A model generated the notes under the pieces. It made no database searches. It saw nothing but the letters and a program-made list of their open reading frames with translations, and was not told the origin of the DNA. From the NCBI GenBank assembly GCA_036399055.1, contig DASWNX010000002.1, positions 1 to 64,000 on the forward strand: DNA of 64,000 nucleotides, read 5' to 3'. Below, piece by piece: positions 35,302 to 44,574 of the stretch (its first letter is position 1; each line of letters starts with the position of its first letter). A program made the position numbers and the translations under genes. Source of the DNA: Jatrophihabitans sp. (GTDB taxonomy: Bacteria; Actinomycetota; Actinomycetes; Mycobacteriales; Jatrophihabitantaceae).

Positions 35302-37464
35302 TCAGCGCTGCACCGCCCAGCTCTGGATGGTGATCTGGCGTGCCGGCGGGTTGGGCGTGGCGGTCGGGTCATAGATCAGCACCCGGGCCCGCAGGCTGAG
35401 CTTGCCGGTGGCGGCTGTGCAACTGGACGCCGCCTGGCACAGGTAGACGTTGAGGTAGACCACCGTGCCGCCGGGGCCAAAGCCGGGTGAGTTGTCGGGC
35501 ACCTCGATGACCGGGCCGTTGTACGTGATGGACCCGGTCTCCTTGACCCACAGGGAGCGGGCCACCACGCCGAAGCGCAGCACCTGTGAGGTGATGTTAT
35601 TCAAGGTCAGGTCGATGACCGCCTTGGGCGTGTAGGTGGTGCCCTGGATGTAGAAGCGGCCGCTGTAGCCGGTCGACATCGACAGCACCGCGCACTGCCC
35701 TCCCCCGCCACCGGTGTAGGTGCTGGTCAGGCAGTTGCCGCCGGGTATGGCGCCGTCCTGGGCGCGAAAGGCCGGCGGGGTGTAGCCGAGGTCGAGTTGG
35801 AGGGCGTCGACCGTCTCGACGCCGGTGTGCGCCAGCCGCGTCGAGTACGCCATGCTCGCGCCCGTGAAGCCGTAGGTGTGCACCGCGGTGGCCAGCGGGC
35901 CGACGCCACCGCTGTACAGGTTGATCAGCGCGGTCTGGGCGACGGTGCTCGCGGTCGAGGGCAGGGTCGAGGTGATCGCCGCCCCGCCCGCGGTCGGGGT
36001 CAGCACCACCGTCCGCACATCGCCGCTGGCGCCGGCGCTGTTCTTGTACACCACCCGCAGGGTCGCTGAATTGAGCACCGAGCCTGCTGGGATGACGGGC
36101 GCCGGGGCGTAGCCGCCGAGGGTGAACGAGGCCGTCTGGTTGCCCGTGGCGGTCTTGGTCCAGACCGCCCCGGCGCTGTCGGCCTCCTCAGCCAGATTCG
36201 AGGCCGTCACGGTGGCGCTGTCGAACAGGGCCGGCGCGGGTGGATTCACCACGGTGGAGGGCTTGACGGTCGCCGTCGGCACGAGGGCCTCGGCTCCAGT
36301 CTTGGCCCCGTAGACGGCGATCGGCGGCCGGTCAGAGTGGTAGGTGGCGCAGATCTCGGCGTCGGCGTCATTGGTCAGCCGGAGCTGGCTGTCGCCGCCG
36401 AAGATGAACTGCACCCCGGTTGCGTTCTCGTCCTTGATCGGGTTCTGGCAGGCGCCGGGAATCGTGGACGGGCTGGCCGGCTTGGCCAGCACGGTGCCGG
36501 CGGCGTTGGTAGGCGTGCCGGCGACCAGTTGGCCGCTGCTCACCGTCCAGACGTCGCTGCCGCCGAGCAGCGGGTTGGCCGAGTTGTGAAAGTCGAAGTA
36601 ATAGATGCCGGGCGTGAACCACCAGACGCTGTCCTTGCACGAACCGCCGCTGTTGCTCATCAACGACGACAGCGCCTGGCCGTCGTCGTAGTAGCCGGGC
36701 TGGAACGTCATCACCCCGCCCGGACAGTTGGTCGCCGCAACCGCGGGCACCGGCCGGTAGGTGGGAACCGCGTTGGCAGGCGATCCGAACGCTGGCTCGG
36801 ACTGGTAGCCCGGGTCGGCGGTCGGGCCCGAGGAGCAGGCCGGCGGCGGGGTGCTGACGATGGCACCCGAGCAGCCGGTGCGCGCGTACACCCCCACGTT
36901 GGACTCCAGTGAGCCGTTGGTCACCCGGATGTTGGAGTTCGACACCACCGAGCCGTGCACCCTGAACGGGAACGAGCTGCTCAGCGCCTTGATGTTCACG
37001 CCGTCCTCGCCCGGGTTGGCGCCCATGGTCAGGATCGCGTTGCCCGGTTTGTTGCCGTCGTTGATCTTCACCAGTCCACCGGCCGCACCGGTGTTCGGGT
37101 CGGCCGTGCACTCGACCGCTGCCGAGGACGCCGCGCCGCCGGTGGTGCCGGGGTAGAAGTCGTTCAGCAGCAGCGTGTCGGCGGTGAGGCCGGCGCCGAA
37201 GCACTTCGGGTGGGTCGGGCTGGACGTGTTGTTATTGAACGGCGAGCGGCGCAACGCGGTGATCGCGGCCGCCGCGGCGCCGTCGCTGCCGTAGACCGCG
37301 GCGGCCTGGCCGCGCAGCGCCACGGTGGTCCGGACGCTGGAGTCGCCGAAGGACAGCAGCACCCCGACCACCAGCGCCACCACCGTGATCAGGATCAACG
37401 CGAGCACCAGCGTCGCGCCGGTGTCGTCGGCCAGATCCAGCCGGCGGCGGGCTGCCTTGATCAT
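35302..37464 (-). CDS. large PilX-like pilus-associated protein
   Basis: 720 residues. A short basic N-terminus leads to one hydrophobic helix (ATLVLALILITVVALVVGVLLSF, about residues 17-39) like PilX-type minor pilins. A long exported Ser/Thr/Ala/Gly-rich, Cys-containing region of beta character follows. There is no GFTLxE cleavage site. It is the last gene of the pilus operon; its ATG overlaps the preceding prepilin stop (ATGA). A role as pilus tip or adhesin is inferred from size and position. Confidence 0.75.
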   Translation of the reverse strand: MIKAARRRLDLADDTGATLVLALILITVVALVVGVLLSFGDSSVRTTVALRGQAAAVYGSDGAAAAAITALRRSPFNNNTSSPTHPKCFGAGLTADTLLLNDFYPGTTGGAASSAAVECTADPNTGAAGGLVKINDGNKPGNAILTMGANPGEDGVNIKALSSSFPFRVHGSVVSNSNIRVTNGSLESNVGVYARTGCSGAIVSTPPPACSSGPTADPGYQSEPAFGSPANAVPTYRPVPAVAATNCPGGVMTFQPGYYDDGQALSSLMSNSGGSCKDSVWWFTPGIYYFDFHNSANPLLGGSDVWTVSSGQLVAGTPTNAAGTVLAKPASPSTIPGACQNPIKDENATGVQFIFGGDSQLRLTNDADAEICATYHSDRPPIAVYGAKTGAEALVPTATVKPSTVVNPPAPALFDSATVTASNLAEEADSAGAVWTKTATGNQTASFTLGGYAPAPVIPAGSVLNSATLRVVYKNSAGASGDVRTVVLTPTAGGAAITSTLPSTASTVAQTALINLYSGGVGPLATAVHTYGFTGASMAYSTRLAHTGVETVDALQLDLGYTPPAFRAQDGAIPGGNCLTSTYTGGGGGQCAVLSMSTGYSGRFYIQGTTYTPKAVIDLTLNNITSQVLRFGVVARSLWVKETGSITYNGPVIEVPDNSPGFGPGGTVVYLNVYLCQAASSCTAATGKLSLRARVLIYDPTATPNPPARQITIQSWAVQR

Positions 37465-38123
37465 GACTGCCTCCGTTGACCGGTCAGCTGAATCTGGTAA
37501 TCGGGCGCGCCAGCACTCTGCGGGTTGTGAATGGTCAAGGAAAGCTTGGCGATCAGGGGCACCGCCGCGCCGCTTCCGGCGCACGCCGTCGGCCCGGACG
37601 CCGACGCGCAGGACGCCGCCACCGACACCAGGTCGTGAGCGAGCACGGTGTCGGTGACGACGGTCGCCGAGCCGGCGCACACCAGCCGGTGCAGCTGCGG
37701 ATGGCCGGCCGCGTCCGGCACGGACACGTAGGCCACCCGCCGCTGGATCACCGCCGAGGACGACGCGCTGGTGTAGTCGTCCCAGGCAAAGCGGATCACC
37801 GCGTTCGGCGTGGCCGCGCTGCCACAAGGGAAAAGCCCGCTGGTTGCCGGTGCGTTCTGCTCGATCGACTGGGTCAACGGATAGGGCGCGGCCGGGTCGG
37901 CGGAGTACGTCGTGCTGCGCACGCCGACACTGGCCACGTCGGCGGAGAAGTACGCGGCGCTGACCTGCGCGTCGTGCGACTCGCTGAGCCGGGCCGCGGT
38001 CGCGTCGGTGTTGCGGAGATAGCTGATGATCACGTTCCCCAGCGGCGCCGCGATGAGCCCCAGGATCACGACCGCCACCAGCAGCTCCACCAGGGTGAAG
38101 CCGCGCTCGTCCCGCCTCAGCAT
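37461..38123 (-). CDS. type IV prepilin-like protein (PilW/PulG type)
   Basis: 220 residues with the leader MLRRDERG, the prepilin-peptidase site G|FTLVE and the hydrophobic helix LLVAVVILGLIAAPLGNVII. The exported part has several Cys. The ATG at 38123 gives the usual short leader; an upstream frame to 38351 lacks pilin sense. It overlaps both neighbours, indicating a tightly coupled minor-pilin set. Confidence 0.88.
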   Translation of the reverse strand: MLRRDERGFTLVELLVAVVILGLIAAPLGNVIISYLRNTDATAARLSESHDAQVSAAYFSADVASVGVRSTTYSADPAAPYPLTQSIEQNAPATSGLFPCGSAATPNAVIRFAWDDYTSASSSAVIQRRVAYVSVPDAAGHPQLHRLVCAGSATVVTDTVLAHDLVSVAASCASASGPTACAGSGAAVPLIAKLSLTIHNPQSAGAPDYQIQLTGQRRQS

Positions 38124-38614
38124 GTCGAGCCCAGCCCGCAGGGCTTGCGCAGCACCACGACCAGCCGCTCGCTCGCGCGGGTGTCCGAGCTGGCGACCTG
38201 GACGGTCAGCTCCTGCAGCCCGATGTCGGCGCACGGGCTGGCCGCCCAGGCGGCGCCGGACCAGTGCCGCACCGTGACGGCGGTGGCGACATAGCCGCTG
38301 GGAGCGGTGAACCCCACAGCGCCCGGCGAGTAGGCCGAGGGCGCCGCGCACGCCGTGTAACCCGCTCCGGCGACGAACTTCTCGACATTCTCGGCGTAAT
38401 CGCGCACCGCGGCCCCGGCCGTGGCCTGCTTGCGGTGGATGTCGGAGACGGCGATGCTGGCCACCAGGCCACCGACCACCGCCACCACCGCGACCGCCAT
38501 GATGGTGAGCCCGATGAGCAGTTCCAGCAGCGTCTCGCCACGGTCGCGATCCGCCTCCGATCTCATGCCAGCCCCCATGCCGGCGCTCATGTCAGGCTTG
38601 ATGGCCAGGCTCAT
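38117..38614 (-). CDS. type IV prepilin-like protein (minor pilin)
   Basis: 165 residues. The processing region DRG|ETLLELLIGLTIMAVAV deviates from FTLxE (Glu-Thr-Leu after the Gly) but keeps the conserved Glu at +5 and the long helix. Four Cys in the exported part suggest disulfides. The ATG at 38614 gives a long leader of 27 residues; the ATG at 38566 (MRSEADRDRG) gives a standard one and may be the true start. It lies 12 bases after pilC. Confidence 0.82.
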   Translation of the reverse strand: MSLAIKPDMSAGMGAGMRSEADRDRGETLLELLIGLTIMAVAVVAVVGGLVASIAVSDIHRKQATAGAAVRDYAENVEKFVAGAGYTACAAPSAYSPGAVGFTAPSGYVATAVTVRHWSGAAWAASPCADIGLQELTVQVASSDTRASERLVVVLRKPCGLGSTC

Positions 38615-38626
38615 GACAAGCTCATC

Positions 38627-39832
38627 TCAGACAGAGACCTGGTTGAAGATGCCGTACATCGCCGACACCAGCGCGATGGCCACGAACCCCACCAAGCCTC
38701 CCATCACCAGGATGATGGTCGGCTCGAACAGGCTGGTCAGCTTCTTGATCTTGTAGTCGAGCTCGCCCTCGTAGTACCGGGCGGTCGCCTCGAGCTGGGC
38801 GTCCAGGGTGCCGGTCTCCTCGCCCACCTGCATCATCAACGACGCGGTGCTAGGGAACAGCCCGGTCCGGGCCAGCGGCTTGGCCAGACCGTCGCCTTCG
38901 AGCATCGACTCCCCCACCTGCGACAGCGCCCGGATGAAGACCAGGTTGCGCAACGACTCACTCGCCACCCGCAACGCCTCGGGCAGGTTGACCCCGGCGC
39001 TCACCATCGAGGACAGGATGCGGCAGAACCGCTCGACCAGGGCGTACTGGACGGTGGCGCCCAGCACCGGCGCCGCCAGCACGAACCGGTCCCTGAGATA
39101 GCGGCCGGCCTCGGTGCGCAATGCCAGTGCCAGGACCACGACGACTCCCACGATGGCGGCGATGATCGCCCACCAGTAGTCGATCAGGAAGTCGGTGATC
39201 GCCAGCATGATCCGGGTGGGCAACGGCAACTCAGCGTCCAGGCTCTTGAAGAACACCTTGAACCGGGGCAGCACGAACCCGGCCAGCACGGCGACGGTGA
39301 ACACCGACATCCCGGCGATCACGGCGGGATAGATCATCGCCGACTGCACCTTGCGCCGGGCCTCGAGGTCACGCTCGAGGTAGGTGGCCAGCTGGTCGAG
39401 CACCGTGTCCAGCTGCCCGGTCAGCTCCGCCGAGCGCAGGATGCCGCGGTAGAACGCCGGGAAGATCTTGGGATGGCGGTCCAGGCAGGTCGAGAGCCGA
39501 TCACCGTCTCGCAGCGACCGCTCCACATCGGCCATCATCCGGCGCACCGAGCTGTTGCTGGACTCCGCGCCGATGGTGCGCACCGCGTCGATCAGCGGCA
39601 GGCCGGCCCGGATGAAGGCGGCCAGTTGGCGCGACAGGTGCATCAGCTCGTCGCGCTTGACCCTGGAAGCGGTGATCTCCATCTTGAGCAGGCTCTTCTT
39701 GGGCTCGACCCGGATGTCTCGCAGGTCCCGCTCGTACAGGGCCAGCTCGACGGCTTCCTGGCTGGCGGCCTTCTCGGTTCCGCGCGCCGGCTCCCCGGAC
39801 GGCAGCGTCGCTGTGTAGCTGAAACTGGGCAC
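38627..39832 (-). CDS. pilC: type IV pilus inner-membrane platform protein
   Basis: 401 residues, two type II secretion F domains: the first with MHLSRQLAAFIRAGLPL, the second with LASMVSAGVNLPEAL-like text (RILSSMVSAGVNLPEALRVA). Membrane helices lie near residues 170-190, 220-240 and at the C-terminus. It couples PilB/PilT motors to the pilus. It lies five bases after pilB in the same operon. Confidence 0.95.
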   Translation of the reverse strand: MPSFSYTATLPSGEPARGTEKAASQEAVELALYERDLRDIRVEPKKSLLKMEITASRVKRDELMHLSRQLAAFIRAGLPLIDAVRTIGAESSNSSVRRMMADVERSLRDGDRLSTCLDRHPKIFPAFYRGILRSAELTGQLDTVLDQLATYLERDLEARRKVQSAMIYPAVIAGMSVFTVAVLAGFVLPRFKVFFKSLDAELPLPTRIMLAITDFLIDYWWAIIAAIVGVVVVLALALRTEAGRYLRDRFVLAAPVLGATVQYALVERFCRILSSMVSAGVNLPEALRVASESLRNLVFIRALSQVGESMLEGDGLAKPLARTGLFPSTASLMMQVGEETGTLDAQLEATARYYEGELDYKIKKLTSLFEPTIILVMGGLVGFVAIALVSAMYGIFNQVSV

Positions 39833-39837
39833 GGTCC

Positions 39838-41622
39838 TCAGACCCCCATCACGTACACGGATCGCATGATCTCGGCGAGGTTGGTGGCGCCGTCGCGCAC
39901 CAGGGCGACGGCCTCCTCCAGCAGGGTGCTCATCCCCTCGGCCCGCGCGAGCTTGCGCAGGTCGTCGTGCGAGGCACGGTCGAGCACCTGCTCGCGGATG
40001 CCGTCGGACAGCGTCAACATCTCATAGACCCCGGTCCGCTCCAGGTAGCCGGTGTGGGCGCAGAAGTTGCAGCCGGCGCCATGCAGAAAGCCGTTGTCCG
40101 GGGCGTCACCGTCAATGGCGCGCAGGAACGCCAACTCCTCAGGCGTCGGCTGGTAGGGCTCGCGGCAGTGCGGGCAGATCCGGCGCACCAGCCGCTGGGA
40201 CAGCACCGCGGTGACCGAGGAGGCGATCAGGAAGGTCTCGATGCCCATGTCGATCAGCCGGTGCAGCGCCGAGACCGAGTCGGTGGCGTGCAGCGAGGAC
40301 AGCACGAAGTGGCCGGTCAGCGCCGACTGGACCGCGATCCGGGCTGTCTCGACGTCACGCACCTCGCCCACCAGGATCACGTCAGGGTCCTGGCGCAGGA
40401 TCGAGCGCAGCCCGCCGGCGAAGGTGATCCCGGCCTGCTCGTTGATCTGGATCTGGTTGATGGAGGAGAAGGTGTACTCCACCGGGTCCTCGATGGTCAT
40501 GATGTTGCGGTCGGGGCTGTTGATCTCGGCCAGCGACCCGTAGAGCGTGGTGGTCTTGCCGCTGCCGGTGGGCCCGGCGCAGATCACCATGCCGTAGGGC
40601 GCGCGCAAGGTCTTGGCGTAGCGCTGCGCCATGGCGGCCGGCATGCCCAGTTGCTCCAGCTTGAACAGCGGCCGGCTCTTGTCCAGCAACCGCAGCACGA
40701 CCTTCTCACCGCCCACCACCGCTGTCGTGGCGACCCGGATGTCCACCGCGCGGCCCTCGATCTCGGTGCTGATCTGGCCGTCCTGGGCGCGCCGGCGCTC
40801 GACGATGTTCATCCCGGCCAGGATCTTGATCCGGCTGACCATCGCCGGGCCCATCGAGCCCGGCAGGTCCAGCACGTCGTGCAGCGCGCCGTCGATGCGG
40901 TAACGCACCCGGACCCGCTCGTCCTGTGGCTCGATGTGGATGTCGGAGGCCCGGTCCCGCACCCCCTGGGCGATCATCATCTGCACCACTCGCACGACCG
41001 GCGCCTCGTCGCCGCCGGTGGCGGTGTCCATCCGGACGGTGTCGCGACGCAGGCCGTCGCGGGCCTCGAACAGCTTGACCTGCGAGCTCACCCCGGTGAT
41101 CGCCCGGTAGGTGTTGTCGATGGCCCGCAGCAGATCGGACTGGCCGGCGACCGTGACCTCGACGTCGCGTCCCAGCAGCGCGCGCAGGCTGACGATGGTG
41201 GTCTCGCTGGGATCAGCGACCGCCACCAGCACGATGCCGTCGTCGATCGACAGCGGCAGCGCCGACAGCGCCCGGGCGCTCTCGGCGGTGATCAAACCCG
41301 CCACCTCAGGATCGGGCGTGACGCTGCGCAGGTCGACGGACGGCACCGAGCTCTGCTCGGCGATCATCCGGGTCAGGTCGCGCTCGGTGATGACCCCGCG
41401 ATCGAGCAGCAGCCGGCCCAGCCGCTTGGCAGCGCCCTGCTGCGCCTCTTCCAGCGCCGCCACCACCTGGGCCTGGGTCGCCAGCCGGGCGTCGACGATC
41501 AGCTCGCCCAGCCGCCGGCCGCCCTCGTGGACCTCGAAGTCCGCAGGCGTCTGGCTCACCGGCGGCGAGGACGCCGGCTCCGGCGCGACCTCGTCAGACT
41601 GGTGGCGGCCACGAAGCTTCAT
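39838..41622 (-). CDS. pilB: type IV pilus assembly ATPase
   Basis: 594 residues of the GspE/PilB family. The N-terminal MshEN-like domain (RLGELIVDARLATQAQVVAAL, ITERDLTRMIAEQ) is followed by the ATPase core with Walker A GPTGSGKTTTLY, an Asp box, Walker B region DPDVILVGEVRD and a His box. The zinc motif with two Cys pairs (CPHC and CNFC) is intact. It drives pilus extension. The ATG overlaps the pilT stop as ATGA. Confidence 0.96.
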   Translation of the reverse strand: MKLRGRHQSDEVAPEPASSPPVSQTPADFEVHEGGRRLGELIVDARLATQAQVVAALEEAQQGAAKRLGRLLLDRGVITERDLTRMIAEQSSVPSVDLRSVTPDPEVAGLITAESARALSALPLSIDDGIVLVAVADPSETTIVSLRALLGRDVEVTVAGQSDLLRAIDNTYRAITGVSSQVKLFEARDGLRRDTVRMDTATGGDEAPVVRVVQMMIAQGVRDRASDIHIEPQDERVRVRYRIDGALHDVLDLPGSMGPAMVSRIKILAGMNIVERRRAQDGQISTEIEGRAVDIRVATTAVVGGEKVVLRLLDKSRPLFKLEQLGMPAAMAQRYAKTLRAPYGMVICAGPTGSGKTTTLYGSLAEINSPDRNIMTIEDPVEYTFSSINQIQINEQAGITFAGGLRSILRQDPDVILVGEVRDVETARIAVQSALTGHFVLSSLHATDSVSALHRLIDMGIETFLIASSVTAVLSQRLVRRICPHCREPYQPTPEELAFLRAIDGDAPDNGFLHGAGCNFCAHTGYLERTGVYEMLTLSDGIREQVLDRASHDDLRKLARAEGMSTLLEEAVALVRDGATNLAEIMRSVYVMGV

Positions 41623-42713
41623 GCCGTCACACCCACTCGAGGCCGCGGCACGGTGATGATGTCCTTGGGATAGAGGCTGCGGGCCAGGGCGTCCTCATAG
41701 CTGATCAGGTTCTGCTGCACCAGCGCCGACAGTGACTGCTCGAAGGTCACCATGCCATCGCGCTGACCGGTGAGCAGGGTGTTGCGCAGCTGGTGGGTCT
41801 TGCCTTCCTTGATCAGCCCCCGCACCGGCGAGGTGGCGACCAGCACCTCATAGGCGGCGATCATGCCTCCTCCGGTTCGGGGTATCAGCCGCTGGTAGAC
41901 GATGCCGGTCAGCGCGGCGGCCAGTTGCACGCGCACCTGCGCCTGCTGCTCGGCCGGAAAGACGTCGACGATCCGCGACAGCGCCTGCGCTGTGTCGTTG
42001 GTGTGCAGGGTGGCGAACACCAGGTGGCCGGTCTCGGCGATGGTGAGCGCGAACCGGATCGACTCCAGGTCACGCATCTCACCGACCAGCAGCACGTCCG
42101 GGTCCTCACGTAGGGCTGCCCGCAGGGCGTCCGGAAATGACGCGGTGTCCGAACCGACCTCGCGCTGGCTGACTGCCGAGCGCTTGTGCTCGTGCACGTA
42201 CTCGATCGGGTCTTCAACGGTGAGGATGTGACAGGCGCGCTGGGTGTTGATCTGGTCGATCATCGCGGCGAGGGTGGTGGACTTGCCCGATCCGGTGGGT
42301 CCGGTGACCAGCACCAGGCCTTGATGCTGCTGGGTGAACTGGCCGATCACCGGCGGCAGTCCCAGCTGCCGCATGGTCGGAATCTGGCGCGGGATGATCC
42401 GCAACGCCAGCGTTGTCTGGTCCCGCTGGGTGAAGGCGTTGCCACGGATCCTCGCTTCCTCACGCCAGCTGAAGGAGAAGTCGTACTCGTGCTGGGTGGC
42501 GAAGGCGCTGAACTGGTCAGGGCTGAGCACCTCGGCCAGCAGCGCCTCGGTGTCGGCTCCGGTGAGCGTGGGCTCACCTGGCGCCGGGCGCAGCTCGCCC
42601 CGCACCCGCACTTGCGGGGGCAGCCCGGCCGTCAACAACAGGTCGGTGCCCCCGGCCTGCCAGAGCGCGGCGAGCAGCCCGTCGACGCGACTGCCGATGT
42701 GATGACCAAGCAT
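41619..42713 (-). CDS. pilT: pilus retraction ATPase
   Basis: 364 residues of the PilT family: N-terminal PAS-like domain (GGTDLLLTAGLPPQVRV), Walker A GPTGSGKSTTLAAM, and Walker B region DPDVLLVGEMRD followed by the retraction-motor motif with HTNDTAQALSRIVD. The ATG at 42713 is chosen since conserved sequence begins there (MLGHHIGSRVDGLL) with AAAGG upstream. Having both PilB and PilT suggests dynamic pili able to twitch or take up DNA. Confidence 0.94.
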   Translation of the reverse strand: MLGHHIGSRVDGLLAALWQAGGTDLLLTAGLPPQVRVRGELRPAPGEPTLTGADTEALLAEVLSPDQFSAFATQHEYDFSFSWREEARIRGNAFTQRDQTTLALRIIPRQIPTMRQLGLPPVIGQFTQQHQGLVLVTGPTGSGKSTTLAAMIDQINTQRACHILTVEDPIEYVHEHKRSAVSQREVGSDTASFPDALRAALREDPDVLLVGEMRDLESIRFALTIAETGHLVFATLHTNDTAQALSRIVDVFPAEQQAQVRVQLAAALTGIVYQRLIPRTGGGMIAAYEVLVATSPVRGLIKEGKTHQLRNTLLTGQRDGMVTFEQSLSALVQQNLISYEDALARSLYPKDIITVPRPRVGVTA

Positions 42714-42798
42714 GAAAGCGTGCCTTTCGCGAAAGAACCTGCTGAGTAGGTGGCCGAGCAGGGCCGCCCCGGAGGACGGCCCTGCCGAACAGCCAGGA

Positions 42799-43143
42799 TC
42801 AGGCGACTGTGCAGGCGCCGGAAGCGGTGACCTTGCCACCGGCCTGGGTGTAGGTGATCGTGTAGCCGTTGGTGGTGGAGGGCACCTCGCGCAGCAGGTT
42901 GGCCGTCACCAGCGCCGGCATGTCGGCTGCGTAGGCGCTGTTCTTGGCGAAGTAGGCCTCCGAGGCGACCTCGACGTTCTTGGCGTCGGACTTGCACGCC
43001 GAGGCGTTGCCTCGGTCGGTGATACCGCCGACGGCGAAGACCACTATTCCGGCCAGCACGCCCAGGATGACGATCACGACCAGGAGCTCGATGAGCGTGA
43101 ATCCGCTTTCCTCCTGGCGTGCCTTACGCAGTTGTTCCAGCAT
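42799..43143 (-). CDS. major type IV pilin
   Basis: 114 residues: leader MLEQLRKARQEESG, cleavage site G|FTLIELLVVIVILGVLAGIVVFAVGG, then a small globular head with one Cys near residue 54 and another near the C-terminus that can form the usual loop. AAGGGGG precedes the ATG. Small size, canonical site and position next to the motors make it the probable main subunit. Confidence 0.9.
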   Translation of the reverse strand: MLEQLRKARQEESGFTLIELLVVIVILGVLAGIVVFAVGGITDRGNASACKSDAKNVEVASEAYFAKNSAYAADMPALVTANLLREVPSTTNGYTITYTQAGGKVTASGACTVA

Positions 43144-44323
43144 TGCTTCCCCCTTGGTGAGGCGAGCAGCCAAGCCGGCTGTCGCGGTCTTGTGCTGCCC
43201 GGGCTCGGGCTGACATGGGCAGGACTGGCGCGTAGCTGTCGGCGAACCGCTGAATCGCCACGCTGACGGCATGTCGGGGGTGGGTGACCATCAGCGGCAC
43301 GCCGGAATTGATCGATGCCGCGACGTCGACGCTGGTCGGGACGTGGGCGGCGACCGGCCCCCGCACGACCGCCGCCCCCTCCCCCTCGGTGATCGCGACT
43401 CGCGGATCCGAGCGGTTGAACAGCACCGCCCTGGCCGTTCTCCGGTAACCCAGCAGATCCAGGATGTCCAGCGTGATCCGCAGATGCTTCAACACCGGGC
43501 GCTCAGGGGTGGCCACCACCACCTGGTGTTGGGCATGATCCAGCGCGACCAGCACCGCCGGTGAGAACCGCGCCGGCAGGTCGATGACGATGACGTCGTA
43601 CCGGCGGGTCAGTGCCCGCAGCAGCAAGCCGATCTTCGCCGGTCTGATCCGCCTGGCGTCACCGGGCGTCACCGGCGCGAGGATGCAGTCCAGGCCCGAC
43701 TCCGCGGACGCGGTGATCAGGTCGCCGGTGTCCAGCAGCCCGCCGACATCGCGCTTGCCGATGAGATGGCTCAGCGTGCGGCTGGTGTCCAGATCCAGCG
43801 CCGAGGCGATGTCGCCGTACTCCAGGTCGAGGTCCAGCAAGCACACCCGGCGCTCGCCGGCGCCCTGTAAGGCAACCGCGAGATTGGTGGCCAGCGTGGT
43901 CTTGCCGCAGCCGCCCTTGGCGGCGAGCACTGCGAAGATCTGGCCACCGGTCCGAGGCGCCGTCGCCGCTGAACAAGCGTGCGCGATCTCATCGTGTACG
44001 GCACTATCAAGCACCGCGTGCGCGCCGGCCGCGATCGCTCGCGCGACCTCGGCGTCGTCCAACCGCTGGCGGATCAGGATCACCAGCGCTGCCGGGTGCT
44101 CCTCGGTGACCCGCGCGGTGAACCTCAGCGCCTCATCGAGGCCGACCGTGGCGCCGATCACCACCGGGTGCCGGCCGGTCATGTTGACCAGCAGCGCCAA
44201 GGCCATGCCTGGCGCCGACACGATCCGCACGTCGCCGCCGATGCTGGTGGCCAGCACCAGTGCCGCCTTCAGGTCCGGCTCGCAGACGATCGTCACGTCA
44301 CCCTGCTCCCTGGCTTCCGCCAA
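43124..44323 (-). CDS. CpaE/TadZ-like MinD-family ATPase
   Basis: 399 residues: an N-terminal receiver-like domain without clear phospho-site (about residues 1-125), then a MinD/ParA ATPase with the deviant Walker A AAKGGCGKTTLATNLA and Walker B region RYDVIVIDLPARFS. CpaE/TadZ proteins place Tad pili at the cell pole; here the gene heads a PilB/PilT/PilC-type operon instead, a mixed arrangement. It overlaps the pilin start by 20 bases and is divergent from the LuxR-type regulator. Confidence 0.85.
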   Translation of the reverse strand: MAEAREQGDVTIVCEPDLKAALVLATSIGGDVRIVSAPGMALALLVNMTGRHPVVIGATVGLDEALRFTARVTEEHPAALVILIRQRLDDAEVARAIAAGAHAVLDSAVHDEIAHACSAATAPRTGGQIFAVLAAKGGCGKTTLATNLAVALQGAGERRVCLLDLDLEYGDIASALDLDTSRTLSHLIGKRDVGGLLDTGDLITASAESGLDCILAPVTPGDARRIRPAKIGLLLRALTRRYDVIVIDLPARFSPAVLVALDHAQHQVVVATPERPVLKHLRITLDILDLLGYRRTARAVLFNRSDPRVAITEGEGAAVVRGPVAAHVPTSVDVAASINSGVPLMVTHPRHAVSVAIQRFADSYAPVLPMSARARAAQDRDSRLGCSPHQGGSNAGTTA

Positions 44324-44574
44324 TCCATGGTGTGAAAGGAGCGTGACGTATTCCGTCGAGAGTGGGCAGCGGGTGATCGGTCAGGCCTTAGGTCCCCTGA
44401 TCGGGTGACAGCCAGGTGCGAAGAGTACTTACCGTGTCGCGCTAGGTGATTAGTGACAACGCATATCGGTCATGCGGGGCTTCTTGAGCAAATCTTTAGG
44501 CACTCTATAAGGCTGGAGTGTGCTTTGATGAGAGATCGCGAAGTTAAGTCAAAGTACGGTCTTAGCGGGGGTCC
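44324..44574. other. divergent promoter region, pilus operon / LuxR regulator
   Basis: 250 bases with no gene. The part near the regulator (44450-44560) is AT-richer than the flanks and should hold both promoters. A small inverted repeat CACTC/GAGTG (44501-44520) is visible. No riboswitch pattern is recognised. Confidence 0.35.
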
